Positions 46,555 to 57,001 of a stretch of DNA of 64,000 nt are shown here, one piece after another. Within the stretch, counting starts at the first letter, position 1; the number at the start of each line of letters is the position of its first letter. The stretch comes from Gammaproteobacteria bacterium (GTDB lineage: Bacteria > Pseudomonadota > Gammaproteobacteria > Pseudomonadales > Halieaceae). A program made the position numbers and the translations under genes. Below the pieces are notes generated by a model. That model was not told the DNA's origin, searched no databases, and worked only from the letters and a program-made list of their open reading frames with translations. Where the stretch lies: NCBI GenBank assembly GCA_030426545.1, contig JAUHYL010000003.1, forward strand, positions 56,049 to 120,048, given 5' to 3'.

Positions 46555-48093
46555 TTACCGCGATAACTCGACGCCGGTGACATCGAGGTAGCAGTCCGGC
46601 GGGTAGTGATTGGCCTCATCGGCAGCATGATTGGTATACCAGACCTGGGCGAAGAACGGATTGTGCCTGGCCTCTTCATCGTAGTCCCAGCCAATTTCCT
46701 GCGGCGCACAGTCGGGGCACCAGTGCCCGCCGCGCAACACCGTATTGGGTGTCATGGAGAACGCATGGCCTCGCCAGCAGCGCCAGTCCAGCGTTTGCGA
46801 CAGGTTGCCGGACTGCATTGCTGCCGACAGGCATTCGCCGCCACGGAAGCGCGCCGCCTGCTGCATGTCTGACAGCGCCAGTTCCTCCGCAGGCCGTGTT
46901 TCATCGTAGCCGTGATCGAGGCGGCGGTAGTCATCGAAGTCTGGCCGCCGGATACCGTCCCAATGCCCGGGAATAGCCTCCCAACTGGCCCGATCCTTGA
47001 AAAACGCAGAAATACGGCCCGCGATAGCGTGCTCTATCCAATACTGTGTACTGTCGGGCGTTTTCGTGGCCAGCGGACGCATCAGCAGGCGTTTGATCGC
47101 GGCCCTGGTGGACGCCAGGCGCATGAGCGGACGCATCCAGGCGCGGCCCGGCAACGTCACATACCAGGGCGAACCATCAAGGATGGACTGCACCCAGGCA
47201 TCGACATCCATGGTCTGGAAGTGCAGGAAGTCATTGAGCCGGGCGGAATCCTCGTACCAGTGACAGTGAAAGTTGCGCAGTGCGAACCAACGCCTTTCCA
47301 TAAAGTCCTCCGGGCGGCCCATGCCGAGCGCACCGTACACGCGCTCCATCAGTTGCAGAAACGTCAGGCGCGCACCAGGACCACCGCCGATATTGTAGAA
47401 ATTGCCCCAGAACGCCTCCGGCACATCGTCTTCACAGGCATTGGCCAGCAGGCGACCGGAATCGGCGTCGGTACAGAACTCGATACAGGTATCCAGCGGC
47501 TGGTGAAACATAATCGGGTCCATCAGGCCCAGGGTGTCAGGAACGGCGATAAAGGTCTGTCGGCAACTGGCCCAGTAGCGCAACCCGGACTCGGCAACCA
47601 GGCGCTCCGCGTCGATCTTGGTGCAGGCATAGGCGTCGTAGATGCTCGGTTTCAGCGGGTCGCCGGTGCGTCCCACGTGAATGGGATAGAGGCGGTCACC
47701 GGTCATGGCCACCGACCCGATGTTGAGCAACCTGACGGCATCGGGATCCGGCTGTGCATGAATAGCGCGGATGATATTCTCCACGGAGCCCACGTTGATC
47801 GCCCGCGCTGCATCGGGATTGTGATCGGCAGCGGGAGAAATCATCGCCGCAGGGTGCAGCACGATATCGGCGCCATTGACGCAGCGCAGCACATCCTCGT
47901 AGCAGGTGAGATCCCCCCACTCAATGCGCAGTGCGGCTTCCCGCTCGTAGGCCTGCATTTTTTTGCGATTGATCTGCGAAGGCCGCACCAGCGTGACGAC
48001 ATCAAACCGCTCGCGGCGACGCAGCAGTTCCGCAAGGCCGGCACCACCCATTGAGCCGGTAACACCCGTGATGAACACCGTTTTCTTCGCCAT
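46555..48093 (-). CDS. NAD(P)-dependent epimerase/dehydratase-like protein with C-terminal zinc knuckle
   Basis: The N-terminal ~300 residues form an extended SDR: nucleotide loop TGVTGSMGGAG and catalytic Tyr-x3-Lys in YDAYACTKIDAERL. The product then continues for ~210 residues with a part I do not recognise. Near the end it has C439-x3-H443 and C459-x2-C462 (RCWRGHAFSM...HWCPDC), which look like a treble-clef zinc finger. The length of 512 residues is far above a normal SDR. The substrate is unknown. The ATG has GGGAG and AAGG upstream. It lies in the accessory insertion between two tRNA genes. Confidence 0.85.
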   Translation of the reverse strand: MAKKTVFITGVTGSMGGAGLAELLRRRERFDVVTLVRPSQINRKKMQAYEREAALRIEWGDLTCYEDVLRCVNGADIVLHPAAMISPAADHNPDAARAINVGSVENIIRAIHAQPDPDAVRLLNIGSVAMTGDRLYPIHVGRTGDPLKPSIYDAYACTKIDAERLVAESGLRYWASCRQTFIAVPDTLGLMDPIMFHQPLDTCIEFCTDADSGRLLANACEDDVPEAFWGNFYNIGGGPGARLTFLQLMERVYGALGMGRPEDFMERRWFALRNFHCHWYEDSARLNDFLHFQTMDVDAWVQSILDGSPWYVTLPGRAWMRPLMRLASTRAAIKRLLMRPLATKTPDSTQYWIEHAIAGRISAFFKDRASWEAIPGHWDGIRRPDFDDYRRLDHGYDETRPAEELALSDMQQAARFRGGECLSAAMQSGNLSQTLDWRCWRGHAFSMTPNTVLRGGHWCPDCAPQEIGWDYDEEARHNPFFAQVWYTNHAADEANHYPPDCYLDVTGVELSR

Positions 48094-48517
48094 ACAGCCT
48101 TACTCCCGTGTGCTGGTACGCTGCGCGGTTGGGCTGCCGGCGCGACGTCCGAAGAAACTGACGCAAGAGCGCGAGGCCAATCGCCGAAAGCTGGCTTTTA
48201 TCCACGCCAGCATGGATTCACCCCGGGTGCGCCAGACATACAGTGAGGCTAGAAAAAACCCGTCCGGCTGACCCTGTCTGACATCAAGAGAACAGTGAAA
48301 ATCTGCTGCGATCACGCGCAAGGTGTGCTCCCGGCCCATTCAAACAGAATTAATGTCGCAGGCACACCCTGGCCGAGTCGGACCGGCTGGACGCACAACG
48401 CCTCAAGCGGGAGAGCGCCCGCATAAGCAGGTCTGTTCAATGCCGCCCTTCGTATTGTTGTCTGCAGGTGATGCGACTATTCTCTTCAGAAGCGACTCTT
48501 AAAATAACCATTCAGCA
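48094..48517. other. Intergenic region, no gene supported
   Basis: 424 bases between the divergent epimerase-like and channel genes. A 79-codon minus-strand frame (48100-48339) ends six bases before the epimerase ATG but has no convincing site or protein-like composition. Promoters for both genes are expected here; I see no strong consensus. Confidence 0.5.
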
Positions 48518-49231
48518 ATGGCGACCTCAGAGCAACCACAAGGATTTCTGGACAGGCCTCTCGTCAGTGGCTTCATTGCCGCCCTGATCCTGTTTTCTAC
48601 CCTGTGCTTTTCGCTGGAAACGCTGCCTGACCTGCATCCCTTCACGCTTCGTTTCCTGCACTACTCGGAGATTGTGGTCGTGGCAATTTTCACAGCTGAG
48701 TATTGCTATCGCATCTACAGCGCGAAGGATCGTCTACGCTTTATCTTCAGTTTTTACGGCCTGGTCGACCTCCTGGCCATACTGCCGTTCTACCTCGCAC
48801 CTGCGCTGGATCTTCGCAGCCTGCGCCTACTGCGCCTGGTGCGGGTTTTGCGATTGCTGAAACTGGCGCGGTACCACAAGGCCTTCAGCCGCCTGGGCGA
48901 GGCATTCCGCATGGCGCGGGAAGAGCTGATTATCTTTTCCCTGGCAACGCTGATCTTTCTCTACCTTGCGGCGGTTGGCATCTACTATTTTGAGCACGCG
49001 GCCCAGCCGGAAGTTTATCGCTCGGTGTTCGATGCCCTGTGGTGGGCGGTAACATCCCTGACAACGGTCGGGTATGGCGATATGTATCCCATCACCGTAG
49101 GTGGCCGAATCTTCACGTTTATAGTACTGATGCTCGGGCTGGGCCTTGTCGCAATGCCAGCCGGTATCATGGCATCCTCTCTCAACGCCATCAGAAGACG
49201 TCAGGAAAACAGCGTCAAAGAGGGCGAGTAA
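48518..49231 (+). CDS. Voltage-gated-type potassium channel (ion transporter family)
   Basis: This 237-residue six-helix channel has an S4 helix with repeating Arg (RSLRLLRLVRVLRLLKLARY) and the pore loop TSLTTVGYGDMYP containing the potassium filter TVGYGD. The C-terminus is short and has no cyclic-nucleotide or RCK domain. It resembles KvAP-like bacterial channels. The next gene, 89 bases on, encodes an unknown membrane protein; they could be co-transcribed. The pair sits in the leuU-metY slot, so it is probably an accessory gene. Confidence 0.93.
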   Translation: MATSEQPQGFLDRPLVSGFIAALILFSTLCFSLETLPDLHPFTLRFLHYSEIVVVAIFTAEYCYRIYSAKDRLRFIFSFYGLVDLLAILPFYLAPALDLRSLRLLRLVRVLRLLKLARYHKAFSRLGEAFRMAREELIIFSLATLIFLYLAAVGIYYFEHAAQPEVYRSVFDALWWAVTSLTTVGYGDMYPITVGGRIFTFIVLMLGLGLVAMPAGIMASSLNAIRRRQENSVKEGE

Positions 49232-49320
49232 GTCGGTCACTCCTGGAGTAGACCGCCGTGTAGCATCCCGGCCTGCCGGCCCGCCACCTGATCGAAGAAT
49301 AAGAAACCTGAGGCAGAACA

Positions 49321-50940
49321 ATGATGAACCTGAAGATTCTGACCGATGCAGAAGCCTACCAGAGCCTGCGCAGAACCAGCCTGACTGTCGGCGGATCGCT
49401 GTGCACGGTGGGCGGGTTTGTCGCCGACGTGCTCCAGCCCATCGCCCCCTTTGCGTATTACCTCTTCCTGCTTTTCCTTGCAGGCTTTGCCGTGATCCTG
49501 CTGTTGTTTCTTCGGGGCAACAGAAACCTGCTGGGCGCGTTAGTACTGTCAGGCCTTGCCAGCGGGATTTTCGGCTTGCTGTCCCTGCTGCAACTGGGCG
49601 ATGAGTCGCAAGAGAGCGGTGTACTCGCCACGGCGGTGCCAGCCGTTGCCAGCTTGCAGCAAACCCTGGGGATTATCGATCAGAAACTGGATGACATTAA
49701 AGAGGACACCGAGACGATCAAGGCCAGCACGGCTCGGCTCGAAGAGAATTCCGAGTCGATGATGGCCTCGCTGAACGCCATCCGCGAAGACATTGGTAAA
49801 GGCGGGCTCATCGCCAGGCCCAAATCCCCCGAGGATCATTATCACAACGCACGTGTTAATGAACTCAGCGGGGATTACTCTGCGGCCCGTCGCTCCTACC
49901 TCGAGTATTTCCGCAGTGACCAGCAGATGCTGGACCCACACTTACGGTTCATTTCGTTCCTCAAGGTGCAGGAAGGTACGGCGGGCGCGCGCGAAACCTA
50001 CAATGCGGTCACGCACGCCAGCAACAGCCCGATTCCGGCCTACGCCCGGCTGCTGCTGCGAGACCCCGGCCAGCGCGCCGAGGGCCTACGTCGTTACCTG
50101 GAGGAGCATCCCGAATTTGCCCCCGCTGCCTACCACCTTAGCCTGGAGTACTCCGAACGCCGCCTGGGAAGCCAGACCTTGTCCGACAAGCGACAGGAAC
50201 TGGCCTATCTCAAGTCGTTTCAGCAAATCGATGCCGAGGGCGGCCTGTTGCGCTACATGGTTGACCAGGGGCTTGTCAGGGAGTGGCGCGAGGATGCTGA
50301 AGCGCGGCGGCTGTCACTTGAAGGCAGCGCCCTGCTTGAAAACCCGGTTTCTCTGAGCTGGATGTCACACAATACCGGCTGGAATGGCAATATCCAGATC
50401 AGTGAGCCGGCTCAGGAGATCCAGTGGAATATCAAGGGCAAGTCAAAACCCGTCAGCACAGGGAGCAGCGGCTACACTGATCCAGCCACCGGTAAGCCGG
50501 CCCCGCGCACATTCTTTTCACTGCCGAAAAACCAGAAGGACGGCATCATCGAAATTCGTTACACGGATCTGTCGGGGGCGCAGCAGGGACCGTTCGAGTT
50601 CAAGTTCGAGCCAAAGCGGGAAAGTGAAGACGTTGGTCGACGCACGCTGGAGATGACCGAGACCGCCTGGTTAGGGTTCCGCGACTATAACGGTCAGGTG
50701 CTGCTCTACTTCTCCCACTTGATGACCTATCGAGGGGCGATCAAGAATATCGAATACGGATTGAACCGGGATACACCGAACAAGACGTTCAAATTCCCGG
50801 CGTGGAACAAACCGGGCATCGCCACCATCGATGCGAGCACGCCGGCTTATATCAAGGTGAACCGAAACACGACCTATGCAACGGTTCAGTTAACCTACAA
50901 GAACGGCGATAAATCGCCCATTGTGCGATTTGATCGCTAG
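49321..50940 (+). CDS. Unknown membrane protein with coiled coil, TPR-like repeats and beta C-terminus
   Basis: No family is recognised in these 539 residues. Three hydrophobic segments lie in the first ~95 residues (around YYLFLLFLAGFAVILLLFL and LGALVLSGLASGIFGLLSLL). A coiled coil follows (~105-160: IIDQKLDDIKEDTETIKAS). A helical part with TPR-like spacing comes next (DHYHNARVNELSGDYSAARR and after, ~175-330). The C-terminal ~180 residues are beta-rich, with many Asn, Gly and Thr, and may be a carbohydrate- or protein-binding fold. The ATG has CTGAGG upstream. It is downstream of the channel gene, so a modulating or sensory partner is possible but not supported by motif. Confidence 0.75.
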   Translation: MMNLKILTDAEAYQSLRRTSLTVGGSLCTVGGFVADVLQPIAPFAYYLFLLFLAGFAVILLLFLRGNRNLLGALVLSGLASGIFGLLSLLQLGDESQESGVLATAVPAVASLQQTLGIIDQKLDDIKEDTETIKASTARLEENSESMMASLNAIREDIGKGGLIARPKSPEDHYHNARVNELSGDYSAARRSYLEYFRSDQQMLDPHLRFISFLKVQEGTAGARETYNAVTHASNSPIPAYARLLLRDPGQRAEGLRRYLEEHPEFAPAAYHLSLEYSERRLGSQTLSDKRQELAYLKSFQQIDAEGGLLRYMVDQGLVREWREDAEARRLSLEGSALLENPVSLSWMSHNTGWNGNIQISEPAQEIQWNIKGKSKPVSTGSSGYTDPATGKPAPRTFFSLPKNQKDGIIEIRYTDLSGAQQGPFEFKFEPKRESEDVGRRTLEMTETAWLGFRDYNGQVLLYFSHLMTYRGAIKNIEYGLNRDTPNKTFKFPAWNKPGIATIDASTPAYIKVNRNTTYATVQLTYKNGDKSPIVRFDR

Positions 50941-51025
50941 TGAACTAGCCGCTGGTCAACCCGGTGTACCCGAACCGCACTTCTTCTATTAGCTAAACAT
51001 AGGCGATCTAAGCGCGACGGGTTGT

Positions 51026-51089
51026 GGCCGGCGAGGTGCGGCCGGCGAGGTGTGGCCGGCGAGATGCGGCCGGCGAGATGCGGCCAGTG
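51026..51089. repeat. Tandem 14-bp repeat, four copies plus a partial
   Basis: The unit GGCCGGCGAGRTGY is repeated four times in exact 14-base steps (starts 51026, 51040, 51054 and 51068), with a degenerate partial copy at 51082. It lies between the unknown membrane protein and tRNA-Leu. Function is unknown; GC-rich, each unit has GGCCGGC, which can self-pair. Confidence 0.85.
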
Positions 51090-51155
51090 CGGTGTACTCA
51101 GCGGGGCCCGCTCTATTACTCTGCGGCAGCAGAGCGGGTGGACTTCAGGAAAAGT

Positions 51156-51241
51156 TGGTGCCGAAGGCGGGACTTGAACCCGCACGAGCATAGCTCACTA
51201 CCCCCTCAAGATAGCGTGTCTACCAATTCCACCACTTCGGC
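51156..51241 (-). tRNA. tRNA-Leu (GAG)
   Basis: 86 bases with encoded CCA, long variable arm and G-rich class II shape. The anticodon loop TTGAGGG gives anticodon GAG (complement at 51205-51207), reading CUC/CUU. Neighbour of secG, as is E. coli leuU. Confidence 0.96.
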
Positions 51242-51264
51242 ATGTATCGATCCCGACCGGATTA

Positions 51265-51642
51265 TCAGTCCAGGCTGGGCAAATCGTCTCCGGGCTCGCT
51301 CAACACGGCGGGCGCCTGTTCCTCGAGCACCGGGAGGTCTTCTTCCACTAAAGGCGCCGGCGCTTCAACAGCGGCCGGTATCGCCAGATCCAGGTCATCC
51401 ACCACCACGGTCTTCTGGTTGGCCAGTATCGCGAGGCCAAAACTGCTGGCAAAAAACAACACCACCAACCAGGTTGTCGCTGTGGTCAGCACATTGCCGC
51501 TGCCATCGCTGCCAAACAGCGTCTGGCTTGCACCCGCGCCAAAAGACGCGCCCATATCAGCGCCCTTGCCCTGTTGCAGCATGATGAGTCCGATGATGGA
51601 CAGCGCCACCAACAGGTGAACGATCAAAAATATCTGTTCCAT
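51265..51642 (-). CDS. secG: Preprotein translocase subunit SecG
   Basis: SecG is a small two-helix subunit of the SecYEG channel. The conserved block LIMLQQGKGADMGASFGAGASQTLFGS between the two helices is clear. The C-terminus carries an acidic, Pro-rich tail of ~45 residues (EAPAPLVEEDLPVLEE), longer than in E. coli SecG (110 aa). It follows tpiA by 31 bases and precedes tRNA-Leu, so the three genes may share a transcript. Confidence 0.95.
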   Translation of the reverse strand: MEQIFLIVHLLVALSIIGLIMLQQGKGADMGASFGAGASQTLFGSDGSGNVLTTATTWLVVLFFASSFGLAILANQKTVVVDDLDLAIPAAVEAPAPLVEEDLPVLEEQAPAVLSEPGDDLPSLD

Positions 51643-51673
51643 TTTTCAGTGCCCCTCCACGGGACGCTTGCAG

Positions 51674-52420
<747 letters not shown>

Positions 52421-52584
52421 TCACCTCTCCCGGTACATTCCGGATTCTACCGAAACACCACCCAAACGGCGGCCGTTCGACACAAAAGCTCTGGTAAAAA
52501 AAGCGGCGGCAATGTTAACCAAGATGTCAGGAGCTGACAAGGCGGCTGAGCGGTAGAAAGCCAGCCCGCGCCGGGAGCGACAAT

Positions 52585-53934
52585 CTATGCCAGCGCCCGC
52601 TCCACACACGCGGCGAGTTCGGAGCACAGGGATTCAACCTCACCCTCATCCTCGCCCTCAACCATCACCCGCACTTTGGGCTCAGTGCCCGAGGGCCGCA
52701 GCAGCACACGGCCGCGCTCGCCTAGTCGCTCCTCCACCCCGCTGACGGCGTCAGCAATTTCCGGGTGAGCGGCGAGATCCACGCGGCCATTCGCGGCAAC
52801 ATTGATCATGGTCTGGGGGAACATCTTGATGCCCGCGCGCAGGCCCGCGATATTCCCCTCAGCGGCCTTCAGCGCCATCAGCACCTGCAGGGAGGCCACG
52901 ATACCGTCGCCCGTTGTTGTGACATCAGAACAGATGATGTGACCGGACGATTCGCCACCCAGCACCCAACCGTTCGCCTCCATCATCGCCTTGACGTTGC
53001 GGTCTCCCACCTGCGCCCGGGAAAACTGCAGGCCTTCAGCCCTGAGTGCGAGCTCCAGCCCTAGATTGGACATTTGTGTGCCGACCACACCCGCGTCTGA
53101 CTTACCCGTGGCAAGGCGGTGCATGGCGATAATGTAAAGAAGCTCGTCGCCATCCATGACATCGCCATGGTTATCGACCATCAGCACCCTGTCGCCATCG
53201 CCATCGTAAGCGATCCCCACGTCGGCGCCCTTCTCCTGCACCATTTGAGCCAGTGCAGCGATATCCGTGGAACCGACACCTTCGTTGATATTGAAGCCAT
53301 CAGGCTCGACACCCATGGCAAACACCTCGGCTCCCAGTTCACGCAGAACACTCGGTGCTATGTGATAGGTAGCGCCGTGGGCACAGTCCACCGCGATCCG
53401 CAGCCCGCGGAGGTTGAACCCTTCGGGGACGGTGGACTTGCAAAACTCCGTGTAGCGGCCTGCGGCGTCTTCCACACGCACCACCTTGCCGATATCGCGT
53501 GAACCCACCGTGGTAATGTCCTTGTCCAGCTCGTCCTCTATCGCGAGTTCAATCTCGTCCGGCAGTTTGGAACCGTCGGGGCCAAAAAACTTGATGCCGT
53601 TGTCGTAAAAGGCGTTGTGTGACGCGCTGATCACAATGCCGGCTTCGGCATTCTGTTTACGCGTCATGTGTGCCACGGCCGGCGTGGGCATGGGACCCAA
53701 GAGCTTTACATCGACACCCGCGGCAACCAGGCCGGCCTCCAGCGCAGACTCAAACATGTAGCCGGATACACGCGTATCTTTGCCGATAATCACCGTGCAA
53801 TGGGAGCCGCCACTACACTGGCGCGCAAAGACACGCCCGCTGGCCCAGCCGAGTTTCAACATAAAATCCGGTGTGATCGGGAATTGACCAACGCTGCCCC
53901 TGATGCCGTCCGTCCCGAAATATCGCCTTGTCAT
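52585..53934 (-). CDS. glmM: Phosphoglucosamine mutase
   Basis: GlmM converts glucosamine-6-P to glucosamine-1-P for cell wall and LPS synthesis. The phospho-Ser motif is [15 protein letters not shown], the metal loop is [13 protein letters not shown], and the sugar loop is GGESSGHII. The length of 449 residues is normal. The ATG at 53934 has GAGG upstream and overlaps the folP stop (ATGA). Confidence 0.97.
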   Translation of the reverse strand: MTRRYFGTDGIRGSVGQFPITPDFMLKLGWASGRVFARQCSGGSHCTVIIGKDTRVSGYMFESALEAGLVAAGVDVKLLGPMPTPAVAHMTRKQNAEAGIVISASHNAFYDNGIKFFGPDGSKLPDEIELAIEDELDKDITTVGSRDIGKVVRVEDAAGRYTEFCKSTVPEGFNLRGLRIAVDCAHGATYHIAPSVLRELGAEVFAMGVEPDGFNINEGVGSTDIAALAQMVQEKGADVGIAYDGDGDRVLMVDNHGDVMDGDELLYIIAMHRLATGKSDAGVVGTQMSNLGLELALRAEGLQFSRAQVGDRNVKAMMEANGWVLGGESSGHIICSDVTTTGDGIVASLQVLMALKAAEGNIAGLRAGIKMFPQTMINVAANGRVDLAAHPEIADAVSGVEERLGERGRVLLRPSGTEPKVRVMVEGEDEGEVESLCSELAACVERALA

Positions 53935-54809
53935 CCCTTTCCTCGCTCTACCGTATGCACCCACATGGCGAGTGCGTCGGCGGTAGCTTTCACGTCGTGT
54001 GTTCGTACAATGGCCGCGCCCCGCTCTACAGCAAGCACCGCCAACGCCAGACTGGCGGGAAGGCGCTCATCCACATCGCGTCCCAGCAACTTGCCTATCA
54101 TGGATTTACGCGACAAACCCACCAGAACAGGCAATCCCAATTCGCTCAATCTGGCCAGGTCATGCAACAGGTGCAGGTTGTGATCGACCGTCTTGCCAAA
54201 GCCAAAACCAGGGTCGAGCAGCAGGTTTTCACGCGCAATGCCCGCATCGATACAGGCTGCCATACGCTGTGAGAGGTAGGCCAGGACTTCCGTCACAACA
54301 TCGTCGTAAAGCGGATCATCCTGCATATCCTGTGGTTCGCCGCGCATATGCATGAGGCAAACGGGAAGTCCCGTTGCAGACGCCGCCTCGAGCGCACCCT
54401 CCCTGGTCAAGGCGCGCACATCGTTCAGCATGCCGGCGCCGGCCGCAGCAGCGCCCAGCATCAGTTCGGGGGAGCTGGTATCAACAGAAATCACTACATC
54501 CAGTTCGCGGGCGATTTTTTCCACCAGCGGCAGCACGCGATCCATCTCCTGCTGGAACGAAACGGGCGCCGCGCCGGGCCGGGTAGATTCGCCCCCGATA
54601 TCGAGAATGGCAGCGCCTGAGGCCACCATGGCACGTGCGCGCTCCATGGCGAGTTGCAGATCAAGATCGCTGCCGCGAAACAGTGTGCCGCCGTCGGAAA
54701 AGGAATCGGGCGTGGCGTTGATAACGCCCATAACACGGGGGTGCTGCAGATCCAGCAGGCGCCCGGCGCAATTCAACACCGGGCCTGATGCAGCATTAGA
54801 GGAGGACAA
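53931..54809 (-). CDS. folP: Dihydropteroate synthase
   Basis: FolP joins the pterin and p-aminobenzoate; it is the sulfonamide target. Motifs: [16 protein letters not shown], the loop [11 protein letters not shown] and [10 protein letters not shown], and [10 protein letters not shown]. The start is doubtful: TTG at 54809, 13 bases past the ftsH stop, or GTG at 54779; E. coli FolP would align best with the latter. The longer open frame that overlaps ftsH is not used. It is coupled with glmM and follows ftsH as in E. coli. Confidence 0.94.
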   Translation of the reverse strand: MSSSNAASGPVLNCAGRLLDLQHPRVMGVINATPDSFSDGGTLFRGSDLDLQLAMERARAMVASGAAILDIGGESTRPGAAPVSFQQEMDRVLPLVEKIARELDVVISVDTSSPELMLGAAAAGAGMLNDVRALTREGALEAASATGLPVCLMHMRGEPQDMQDDPLYDDVVTEVLAYLSQRMAACIDAGIARENLLLDPGFGFGKTVDHNLHLLHDLARLSELGLPVLVGLSRKSMIGKLLGRDVDERLPASLALAVLAVERGAAIVRTHDVKATADALAMWVHTVERGKG

Positions 54810-54822
54810 GCAAAGTCCCGAT

Positions 54823-56751
54823 TCAGTGCTCGCTGGCTGGGCCGCCGATCGGGCTGCCGGGATCATCCTGCTCCGCCTGCGCGTCGTCGACCGGGGTATC
54901 ATCGCCGCCGCCGGTGCCACCCCAGTCCTGTGGCTCGCGGGGTTCGCGGCCGGCCATGATGTCTTCGATCTGCTCGGCGTCGATTGTTTCGTACAACATC
55001 AGCGCATCGGCCATGGTGTGCAGCTTGTCGATGTTTTCTTCAAGGATGCGCTGCGCGGTGGCGTAGCACTCATCCACAATGCGACGCACCTCCTGATCGA
55101 TCTTGGTGGCCGTCTCGTCAGAAATAGCCTGGTGTGGTTGGCCCGCGGAGCGACCCAGGAACACCTCGTCGCCGCCCTCGTCATACATGAGCGGCCCCAT
55201 TTTTTCCGACAGCCCCCACTGGGTGACCATCTTGCGGGCGATTTCTGTCGCGCGCTTGATGTCGTTGGACGCACCGGTGGTAATGCCATCGGGACCCAGC
55301 GTCATTTCCTCGGCTATCCGTCCACCGAACAGGCTGCAAATCTGGCTGATAATATGTCGACGGCTATGGCTGTACCGATCTTCCTCGGGCAGGAACATGG
55401 TCACGCCCAGCGCGCGGCCACGGGGAATAATACTGACCTTGTAAACGGGATCGTGTTCGGGCATCAGTCGCCCAACGATCGCATGGCCAGCTTCGTGGAA
55501 GGCCGTGTTGCGCTTCTCATCCTCGGACATCACCATCGATTTGCGCTCCGCGCCCATCATGATCTTGTCCTTGGCCTGCTCAAACTGCGACATACCCACC
55601 GTGCGCACATTGGCGCGCGCGGCGAACAATGCCGCCTCATTCACCAGGTTCGCCAGGTCAGCACCAGAAAAGCCCGGTGTACCGCGTGCGATTTTGGCGG
55701 CTTCCACATCCTCGGAGAGGGGCACCTTGCGCATGTGCACCTTGAGAATCTGTTCGCGACCACGGATATCCGGCAGGCCCACCACCACCTGGCGATCAAA
55801 GCGGCCCGGTCGCAACAGCGCCGGATCCAGAACATCGGGTCGGTTGGTCGCGGCAATCACGATGACGCCGTCATTCACTTCAAAACCGTCCATCTCAACC
55901 AGCAGCTGGTTCAGGGTCTGCTCACGCTCGTCGTGACCACCACCGAGACCGGCGCCACGATGGCGGCCGACCGCATCGATTTCATCGATAAAGATGATGC
56001 AGGGAGACTGCTTTTTCGCCTGATCGAACATATCGCGCACACGGGATGCACCGACACCGACGAACATCTCCACAAAATCCGAGCCGGAGATAGAAAAGAA
56101 AGGCACCTTGGCTTCGCCCGCTATCGCTTTCGCCAACAGCGTTTTACCGGTACCGGGCTGGCCGACCATCAGCACACCGCGCGGAATCCGCCCACCGAGC
56201 TTCTGGAAGCGGCTGGGGTCGCGCAGGAACTCCACCAGTTCCTTCACATCTTCCTTCGCTTCATCCACACCCGCCACGTCGGCGAAAGTGGTGGTAATCT
56301 GATCCTCGCCCAGCAAACGCGCCTTGCTTTTGCCAAAACTCATCGGGCCGCCGCGGCCGCCCGCTCCGCCCTGCATCTGGCGCATGAAAAACATAAATGC
56401 GGCAATGATGATCAGAATCGGGAAGCTGGCAAAAAACAGCTGCGACCACACACTCTGCTGCTCAGGCTTGCTGCCGATTACCTCGACGTTGTGCGTGTAG
56501 AGGTCGTCCATGAGCTTGGGATCTTCAATCATGGGCCTGACGGTTTCGAAGGTAGAGCCATCGTTGCGCTCACCATTGATCATGAGCCCGTCTACGACCA
56601 CTTTCTTGATGCGATCGGACTTAATCTCATAAATCAGGTCAGAGTAGCCGACCTGTTCCGGGGCACTCTGCATAGAAAAGTTCTGGAATACCGACAGCAG
56701 AACCGCGGCAATGACCAACCAAAGCAATAGATTTTTTACCATATCATTCAA
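54823..56751 (-). CDS. ftsH: ATP-dependent zinc metalloprotease FtsH
   Basis: A membrane AAA+ protease that degrades damaged membrane proteins, sigma-32 and LpxC in other bacteria. Two transmembrane helices enclose a periplasmic loop. Walker A is GQPGTGKT, Walker [12 protein letters not shown], second region of homology [20 protein letters not shown], and the zinc site HEAGH. The length of 642 residues is normal. The start is TTG (56751) with GGAGAGG eight bases upstream; an ATG lies three codons further in (56742). A heat-shock-type promoter precedes it. Confidence 0.97.
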   Translation of the reverse strand: MNDMVKNLLLWLVIAAVLLSVFQNFSMQSAPEQVGYSDLIYEIKSDRIKKVVVDGLMINGERNDGSTFETVRPMIEDPKLMDDLYTHNVEVIGSKPEQQSVWSQLFFASFPILIIIAAFMFFMRQMQGGAGGRGGPMSFGKSKARLLGEDQITTTFADVAGVDEAKEDVKELVEFLRDPSRFQKLGGRIPRGVLMVGQPGTGKTLLAKAIAGEAKVPFFSISGSDFVEMFVGVGASRVRDMFDQAKKQSPCIIFIDEIDAVGRHRGAGLGGGHDEREQTLNQLLVEMDGFEVNDGVIVIAATNRPDVLDPALLRPGRFDRQVVVGLPDIRGREQILKVHMRKVPLSEDVEAAKIARGTPGFSGADLANLVNEAALFAARANVRTVGMSQFEQAKDKIMMGAERKSMVMSEDEKRNTAFHEAGHAIVGRLMPEHDPVYKVSIIPRGRALGVTMFLPEEDRYSHSRRHIISQICSLFGGRIAEEMTLGPDGITTGASNDIKRATEIARKMVTQWGLSEKMGPLMYDEGGDEVFLGRSAGQPHQAISDETATKIDQEVRRIVDECYATAQRILEENIDKLHTMADALMLYETIDAEQIEDIMAGREPREPQDWGGTGGGDDTPVDDAQAEQDDPGSPIGGPASEH

Positions 56752-56949
56752 TGTGCATACCTCTCCTGGCGAGCCGGCGGGCTCCCGGGCGAACGCCGCC
56801 CCCTGATTATACGCAGGGCGGTCGCTGGCAGCTTAATACTCCTTGGATTATAGCCGGGGTAAAGCCATTCCCGCTGTGAATAATGGGACAAAAGCGACGA
56901 TTACCGTCTGCCGTCCCAGGGGGGATAACCTCTGTGGTCAATTTACTAC

Positions 56950-56977
56950 AGTTGGGGCGCTCACTCCATGTTTCAAG
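56950..56977 (-). promoter_or_regulatory. Sigma-32 heat-shock promoter of ftsH
   Basis: On the minus strand CTTGAA (56977-56972), 14 bases, CCCCAACT (56957-56950), fitting the RpoH pattern CTTGAA-N13-14-CCCCATNT. It lies in the rlmE-ftsH gap. TATAAT runs also occur at about 56848 and 56806 without good -35 boxes. Confidence 0.6.
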
Positions 56978-57001
56978 GTGGCACCGCCCCGAGGTACCCC
57001 A

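Noticed and set aside
48100..48339. 79-codon frame just upstream of the epimerase-like gene
   Set aside because: No ribosome-binding site, mixed composition and no recognisable segment; I treat the region as non-coding.
50937..51191. Minus-strand 84-codon frame over the 14-bp repeats
   Set aside because: It is produced by the repeat and overlaps the tRNA-Leu gene.
54352..56730. 792-codon open frame on the plus strand across folP/ftsH
   Set aside because: It is fully antisense to ftsH, whose motifs are complete, and results from GC-rich codon bias. Its composition (His/Arg/Gln-rich) is not protein-like.
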